A stretch of DNA of 64,000 nt, taken from Epiperipatus broadwayi (taxonomy: Eukaryota; Onychophora; Udeonychophora; Euonychophora; Peripatidae). Where the stretch lies: assembly GCA_028023455.1 (NCBI GenBank), contig JAQFVV010012477.1, positions 3,739,365 through 3,803,364 on the forward strand, in the 5' to 3' direction. The position numbers and the translations under genes are program-made. Under the pieces are notes generated by a model. That model worked only from the letters and a program-made list of their open reading frames with translations. It had not been told where the DNA came from and did not search any database. Shown here in pieces: positions 57,667 through 64,000 of this stretch; within the stretch, counting starts at the first letter, position 1, and each line of letters begins with the position of its first letter.

Positions 57667-58429
57667 TTTTATTTATTAATAATAAATTAATAAATGTATG
57701 ACCATTTAAAAACAGAAAAGTTTTTTTTGTTTTAATTATACCCAGTTTAAAACTTGTAATACTATTAGTCTCTTAGTCATAGGATTGTACAATTAATTTT
57801 GCTAAAAGCTCATCTTATATGTATTTGTTTATTGTTTAAAAGATTTTCATAAAATTGAATTTCTTGTTTTTAATTTATATTCAAATCTATTTAAAGGATG
57901 TTAAAGATGCCATTTTAAAAATAGAAGGATGCTAGCTTCTTTTTAATTTAATATGTTCTTGTCTTTGGCTATAGTCCATGCCTCTTTCACCTTTTTCTTT
58001 CTGTCATCGCTCTCCAATCAAATAATGTCTGTTTTAGATAGATTCAAATTCATGGCCTGACTGTAGCTCATACTCAAAAATATGGATGAATATTCACCAT
58101 TTCTTTTGCCTTGTTGTATAAGTAATTGTATTGGGCCAGTCTTGTGGTTATATTAGCCCTAATTTCTTCATAGTATGCATTTGAGCAAGTTAAATCCTTT
58201 CATGTTAGTAAATATAAAAAATTATTTGAATTATTTAAAGGGAATCGTATCATATTCAAACATAAGAAGTGATAGATTGAGAAGCTTTGAGTTCATCCTT
58301 TAACTACCGCACAAACATTGGTTAATACATATATTTATATGCTGAGAAGATTGTGAATATTCCAAAGCATAGCTAATTATCCATTGTTCTGTCTATTCAT
58401 ATATTAATTTATATTTTCATTTATTATTT
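57667..58429. other. AT-rich intergenic DNA, no gene seen
   Basis: Nothing recognised. Confidence 0.5.
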
Positions 58430-59310
58430 GTAGATATGTAAATAGAAATTAAATGGAATGATAAAAAGATAGATGGATAGAAGGATGAATAAATAGATTG
58501 ATAGATGGGTAAGAATTATGAATAGATGTATAAAATAAAAAGACAGATGGGTATAGAAATAGATAAGGAATGAATAACATGGTAGATGGAAAAATAGTCA
58601 CAGACAGTTTAATGAATATATAATTGAATGAATGAATAGATAGATAGGTTGTAAATGGAATTTATTGATGAATAAATAAGTAATTACATGGACATGTTTA
58701 AGTATAGATGAGATAGAAAAACAGAAGATTACATATATAAAATAAGTAAAAGGAAACGATAGAAGAATATATAAATAAGAGTAGAATAGATTAATAGGTT
58801 TACATAAAAAGAGAAATAAAAATATATAGATGACTAAAAAAGGTAATGAGTCAACAGATAGCTTGAGAATGGTTTACAAAAAATTAAAAACTCGATGCAA
58901 TTCAGAAAAGTGCATTAATAAGTGGATAAATGATTAGAGAATGGATAGATGGATCACTATAGGAGGATGAATCAGTAAATAATTGAATGAAGAGATAGTG
59001 TTTTGAAAAAGGAATGCTGATAGAAGAATGGATAGAATGGGTAAATAAATAAATAGATATGTAGTTAGATCATTAGATAAATAAGCAAAAGATATATAAA
59101 CAAACAAGCAAATAGATGATGGATAAATTAAGTGAAGAGATAGATAAATAGAAAAATACTCGTGGGTTAGTACATATTAGTAAACATACAATAAGGAAAT
59201 TAATAGATAGAAATATATGGAATGAATCACTGATTGTATAATAATATAATAGAAGAGAAATAAATCGAATGAAATTAATGATTTAATGATAAAAGGGTGG
59301 GTAGAATGAA
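58430..59310 (+). repeat. cryptic purine-rich tetranucleotide block (GATA/GATG/AATA)
   Basis: About 880 bp of degenerate AGATAGATGGAT, GAATGAATAGAT and AAATAAATA words, purine-rich on this strand. Confidence 0.85.
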
Positions 59311-59935
59311 GAATATGATCATGTACCCATACATTTATTATTCATTTATATGATCCACTCATTTTCATTTGTATTATCATTCATTTAACGATCTAATTGT
59401 CCATCTATACATTTTTTCAACCTATTTATTCAATGATCTCATAATGAATTTATATATCAATCCAATCCTTCCACACAATTCTATTTATTAATCTATCCAT
59501 GCATAAAAGTAACTATTCAATTCATCATCCACTCATCTCTCTATTTACCTGTCTTTCATACTTTCCTTATTTCATACACTCATTTATCCATCCTTTTATT
59601 TATTCATTATTTATACATTATTCAATCATCCATTTATCTGTTACATCCATCTATCTAAACATTAATCTATTCCCATTTATTAACTTTAAATCTCAATCCA
59701 TCCAATTCTTTTTCATTCCTCCATATCCACTCTGTCCGTAATCTTCCAGTCACTCAACCATATTTCACTCTATCTTTTTACCTATTCATTCATCTGTCCT
59801 TTTATTCATTATTCAGTTTATTTTATCCTAATTCATTCACTCAGCTATCTGGTTCACACTACTACTTATGCTTACATCATTTCTCTTACTCCTTTTAATC
59901 TATTTATTCAGTTATCCATGTTCACAAAGTATTGA
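59311..59935 (+). repeat. cryptic pyrimidine-rich block (ATCC/ATTC/TTTA)
   Basis: Complementary word content (TTCATTCATC, CATCCATTTATC) begins at about 59,320, so strand composition flips at this point. Confidence 0.85.
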
Positions 59936-61010
59936 ATACCATTTATCTGCCATCTAGTCATATCCCCTCTTCTACATTATTTTCCTTTTTCTTTTATTTC
60001 CTGTACTTTTCTGATTCTCTCATTCTTTCTTTTTGCCATCTTTCTTTCATTCTCCCCTCTTTTTCCTCTTTTTTCTTTTCACTCTTCCTCCTTATTTCTC
60101 TTCTTTTCTCTCTTTTTTCTTAGTCATCCTATCTTTTCTTCTTTTTCCTCCTTTCACTATCTTCCTCTATCAATTCTCTTTTTCATTGACTTTATTCCTT
60201 ACTTCTTCTTTCTTATTTATTTTACTCACACAATCCCTCATTTTTATTGGAAATGTTATTTTGTTAACCCTCTTTTTATCTCCCCTTTTTCTTTCTTTTA
60301 TCTTTTTCTCTTCCTTTTTGTAATCGCTGTTCAATCTCCCCATTTTTGCTTCCCTTTCATTACCCCTTTTGCTTCTCTGCTTTTCCTTTTTCTTTCTCCT
60401 CCCTTCATTTTATTCCTTCCTGTCGTCTCTCTCTTTTTTTTATTTTTTTATTTTTAGTGTCTCAACTGCTTTATTTTTTCTAATCTTGTATTCTTTTTTC
60501 TTTATCTTTTTTTCTTTCTTTCACTTCTTTTTATACTGTTTTCTTTCTTTTTTTTCTTGCATTTTTACTATCTTTTCTTCTTTTTCTTTCCATCTTTATT
60601 TTCCTTCTATATTTTTTCATATCCTTAATTCCGTTTTTTTCCCCTCTTTCTCACCTCTTTCTTTTTAATGCTTATTTTATCCTCTCTTCAACTGTATTTA
60701 TTTTTACTTGATTTCTTCTTGCATTTTTAACTTTTTATCCCATTTATTTTTAGTCTATTTTTTTTTTTGAACTCTCTTTGTTCTTTTCTGTTTTTTTTTT
60801 CTCTCTACTCAACTTTTTTCTTTCTCCATTTTCCTCCCTCTCTTTTTACAGTGTTATATTTTCTCTCTATTTTTTTTTCTTTCCTAGTCTTTTTTATTCT
60901 CTGCCAATTATCTTTTGTCTTCTCTTCCAGCCTATTTTACCCCTCCTTATATATATATTTGGTTTTTTAGTCTCACTCTTTTTTCTCCTTATCCCCCCCC
61001 CCCCTTGCAT
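59936..61010 (+). repeat. 1.07-kb polypyrimidine (CTTT/CCTT)n-like tract, ending in a C run
   Basis: Almost entirely C and T on this strand (TTTCTTTCTTTT, CTCTTTTTTCTT and similar), ending with a run of C near 61,000. Ser/Phe/Leu-rich open frames across it (59,932-61,035) are composition artefacts. Confidence 0.9.
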
Positions 61011-62399
61011 ATATATACAAAACATAATATTTTAAAAAGGCAGTTGTAAAGGGAACACGCAATGTTTTGCATTTTTTTCTCTGTAAAAAGATAATGTTTT
61101 AATTATAAAGAAGTCTGCTCATTGCCAAAAGCTTTTACATAAAAGATATAATTGATCCATATCTCAAAATTAAATCCCTATAAAGTACAAAATGATACTA
61201 TATATTCTAGAAAGAGGATTACTTACCTCACTATTTTTTTTTTACCCATGCCAGTCTGGATTTGTCGCAATATTAATAATAGGGGATTTAGTAGTTAAAG
61301 TTACCTGAAATAATTCCCAGTTGGAAAAGAAATCTGTAGGTAACTCAAACTGAACGTTCTGATTTATTTATCTTAATCTTCTTTTAATATTCGTTTTAAA
61401 AAAAATTATAAAATTTTAAGACAGACAAACTTCAAACTAAAGTGACGCAGTCGCACTGCGCCACGAGGAGCCCAATGAAATTAAATTTTGGTTCAGATAG
61501 AGAAAATGTGAATAAATCTTGTTTTATGGCACTACAAACAAAAAGAAAATATATATAAAAAAAATTCATATTTATTATATGTCCATAAAGAAGAAAATCA
61601 ACAAAGGAAAGAATGGGAAAAAGGCATTTCATATAAATTGCTAAATTATTCACTTTAGATTTGATAAATTGATTTGAGGGAATTGTAACTATTTCTTTAG
61701 TTTTCGTGTACTCTTTTTTTTTTTTTAATTTGATAGTTTGACTAATAGCTTTGTCACCTAGCGCTCTCTATGAACCACCACCACAAAACAAAAATAAAAA
61801 ATGTCTAATTTAATAATATCTTGATATCAAACTTCACACTAAATCTATAATTCTGTCTGTTTTAATGTTCATCTCTTTATAAAATCTAATATTAAAAAAA
61901 AAAAAACTCAGTTAAGATATATTTATCAAATTTTATTTTATAGTCTGTTATTTTAACAACTGGAATGTATTCCCCTCCCTTTTATCTTTATATTGAAAAA
62001 TAGTTCGCATTATTTCCCAAAGGTGGAGATATTGTTCTTAGTCAGCTTTTTATCTCCAACCAATTTGTGAAGTCTATTAAAGCTTATTGTGATTTGATGT
62101 ATGTTATTGGTGAAAAAGATATTTAACTTGAAAAGTACAAATTTGGGGTAATAAATAATTGAAAATCGCTGATAAAAACAAAATTGAAAACAAATAAAAA
62201 CTGATTTTTGGTGTCTAACAAAATAATAAACTCCTTGGAGATGAAAGATAAATCAGAAAATATCACAAAACAAAAGAAATCAATATTTTTATTTTGAAAT
62301 GCAATTTATATATGTGTGTATATATTTATATAACATTCAATATTATATTAAAAGAGCACTGCAAATGTAATGATAACACATCCATTTCCTCCTATGCCT
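61011..62399. other. AT-rich DNA with a possible tRNA-derived fragment
   Basis: At 61,441-61,480 the minus strand reads GGGCTCCTCGTGGCGCAGTG, resembling the 5' half and A box (TGGCGCAGTGCG) of a tRNA. No B box follows, so at most a truncated SINE or tRNA fragment. Nothing else recognised. Confidence 0.35.
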
Positions 62400-62609
62400 A
62401 TAACCTAAGATTTGAATCTGGATTTAATAATCAAAGCAATTAAATTCAAAAACATAGGACTTCCTCATCTATCTTGACAACAATGGCTATAACATAATCA
62501 TTATTTCCCCTGTTTACACAAGCTGTCAAAGCCAGAAAAATTTTTGATAAGGTAATGCCACACAGTGCAAGCCAGAGTAACTACTATATGGTGGATTTTG
62601 CCTGTTTTA

Positions 62610-62860
62610 ACAATGGCTATATGCTGAGGATTGGAATGTTTCTTTCTAATGTTGTTTTACCCTCAAGAATATCTTGATACCCATTATTTTTTGCTTACTT
62701 AAGCTATTAAACAGGGCAACATTCACCATACAGTAATACCCTATGCAAAATAGAATAACGGGGGGGGGGGGGGGGGGGGGGGGGAAATGGCCATATGGTG
62801 AGGATTCACATTTTTCCAATGTTGTTTTACCCTCAAGAATAGCTAGATTCCTATTAACCT
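62610..62860 (+). repeat. diverged ~170-bp spaced duplication split by poly-G
   Basis: 62,613-62,687 and 62,787-62,855 share ATGGC(T/C)ATATG.TGAGGATT, AATGTTGTTTTACCCTCAAG and AATA.CT.GAT.CC in the same order. A third partial word (ACAATGGCTATA) occurs near 62,480. Confidence 0.75.
62760..62784 (+). repeat. poly-G run of 25
   Basis: Uninterrupted G homopolymer between the two duplicated units. Exact length is prone to sequencing error. Confidence 0.9.
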
Positions 62861-63147
62861 ACCAACATTAAATGAAGTATCTATAGGGCAAGCTGTCTAG
62901 AAAAATTTTTAAGCCTCATTGCAACCATAGAAAAGTATAAAATTTTATTTGACCAAGTTTGAATAATCTAATTTGTTTGGGGAGTTTCTAATCACATAGA
63001 CAGCCCACAGCTAACCTAGCTCAATTGGTCAATTCTTATCAGCATGAGGGCATCTAGTTATTGCCAGATACTGAGCATAACAACATTTAAAAACACTTCC
63101 CACCCAACAATTAGTAAGCCTGTTTAGCAAGATCTCTCCTATTTTTG
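62861..63147. other. short spacer, nothing identified
   Basis: AT-rich sequence between the duplication and the terminal palindrome; no feature seen. Confidence 0.4.
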
Positions 63148-64000
63148 AATTAATTGTCTTGATAAGTTCTTATTGTCACTTCATATAACATATTTTTCAG
63201 AGTTACATTTCTATTTTTAACCAAAAGAATTTATTAGTTGCTTGACATATTAAATTTTATTATGATGCATCTATAAATGGTGAGGTACTAGAATAAAATA
63301 TATTAAGGATGATAAGAATGATTCTTACCGCTGATGATTATCAATGTTTGAATGTCATGTAATCTCTCTAGAAACAATCCACACTAAAGTTCAAGGTGCC
63401 TCTAAACATGTATGGCATCATGATCATATTTTTAATGTTAATTACTTTTCTAATGCAGTGATCAATCACCTTCCCTCCCCCTTTTTGAGCATGTTTTAAT
63501 AAATGTAACCTTTATATTAGTAAAATTTTTGTTTCATTACTTTTTAGTTATTATATGACTATTTATTTATAGTATCAACATATAAATTTGAAATAATAGT
63601 AACTATATTAATTACAACAAAAATTTTACTAATATAAAGGTTACATTTTATTAAAACATGCTCAAAAGGGGGGAGGGAAGGTGATTGATCACTGCATTAG
63701 AAAAGTAATTAACATTAAAAATATGATCATGATGCCATACATGTTTAGAAGCTGTGAACTTTAGTGTGGATTGTTTCTAGAGAGATTACATGACATTCAA
63801 ACATTGATAATCATCAGCGGTAAGAATCATTCTTATCATCCTTAATATATTTTATTCTAGTACCTCACCATTTATAGATGCATCATAATAAAATTTAATA
63901 TGTCAAGCAACTAATAAATTCTTTTGGTTAAAAATAGAAATGTAACTCTGAAAAATATGTTATATGAAGTGACAATAAGAACTTATCAAGACAATTAATT
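63148..64000. mobile_element. large near-perfect inverted repeat, arms ~385 bp, open at window end
   Basis: Left arm 63,148-63,533 and right arm 63,616-64,000 are reverse complements with only a small cluster of differences (around 63,400 versus 63,745) and a one- or two-base indel near the centre. Both outer ends read AATTAATTGTCTTGATAAG in the inward direction, and the window stops exactly there, so the arms may extend further. The loop is about 82 bp. No ORF, no tRNA-like promoter. Confidence 0.9.

Noticed and set aside
59499-61035. Several Ser/Phe/Leu-rich plus-strand frames
   Set aside because: Composition artefacts of the pyrimidine-rich tract; no conserved motif.
62995-63080. TAGCTCAATTGG word resembling a tRNA A box
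   Set aside because: No B box at the proper distance and no cloverleaf could be drawn.

Overview
The window is strongly AT-rich, non-coding animal DNA made almost entirely of dead transposable elements, foldback repeats and microsatellites. I see no host gene, exon or intact reading frame longer than about 200 codons that is not transposon-derived or low-complexity. Three things point to a repeat-rich invertebrate: non-LTR elements with an exo-endonuclease domain of the CFDP2-like type, a mariner-type transposase relic, and tRNA-derived SINEs beside long (TA)n, (CTT)n and (TTG)n(TTA)n tracts. A cephalopod or other mollusc is plausible; a cnidarian or an AT-rich arthropod cannot be excluded. 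The run of N at 52,535-53,034 marks an assembly gap.

Layout. 0-13.5 kb: AT-rich background with a mariner relic (2.6-3.1 kb), a 530-bp (CTT)n tract, foldback elements at 5.7, 10.5 and 12.1 kb, and an inverted pair of tRNA-Lys-like SINEs at 8.9 kb. 13.5-17.8 kb: hairpins with (TA)n loops, then a gag-like remnant of an LTR element with 11-residue repeats, cut by a possible TTAA-flanked transposon. 20-24 kb: microsatellites, a reverse-transcriptase relic and a second copy of the 12-kb foldback family. 26-30.4 kb: a LINE reverse transcriptase with its 3' end, a tRNA-derived SINE, a LINE endonuclease relic and a foldback. 31-34.4 kb: hairpins, SINEs, and an inverted-repeat element with a SINE inserted in it. 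36.85-46.88 kb: one nearly full-length Ty3/gypsy retrotransposon, the main feature, with 1.7-kb LTRs, a tRNA-Pro-like primer site, a polypurine tract and a decayed gag-protease-RT-RNase H-integrase order. 49-58 kb: a third copy of the foldback family with a perfect 17-bp target duplication, a 390-bp foldback, a second LINE 3' end beside the gap, and a 2.08-kb TIR element. 58.4-61 kb: a strand-asymmetric purine-to-pyrimidine simple-sequence block. 63.15 kb to the window end: a near-perfect inverted repeat with arms of about 385 bp.

The gypsy element cannot be autonomous: gag and pol carry in-frame stops and repeated frame changes, and the integrase appears to have lost one catalytic aspartate. 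The most unusual signal is the number of long foldbacks (nine or more in 64 kb). One family of three copies shares a 3' tail and, in two copies, has 14-17 bp target duplications. That combination suggests retroposition rather than ordinary MITE transposition.
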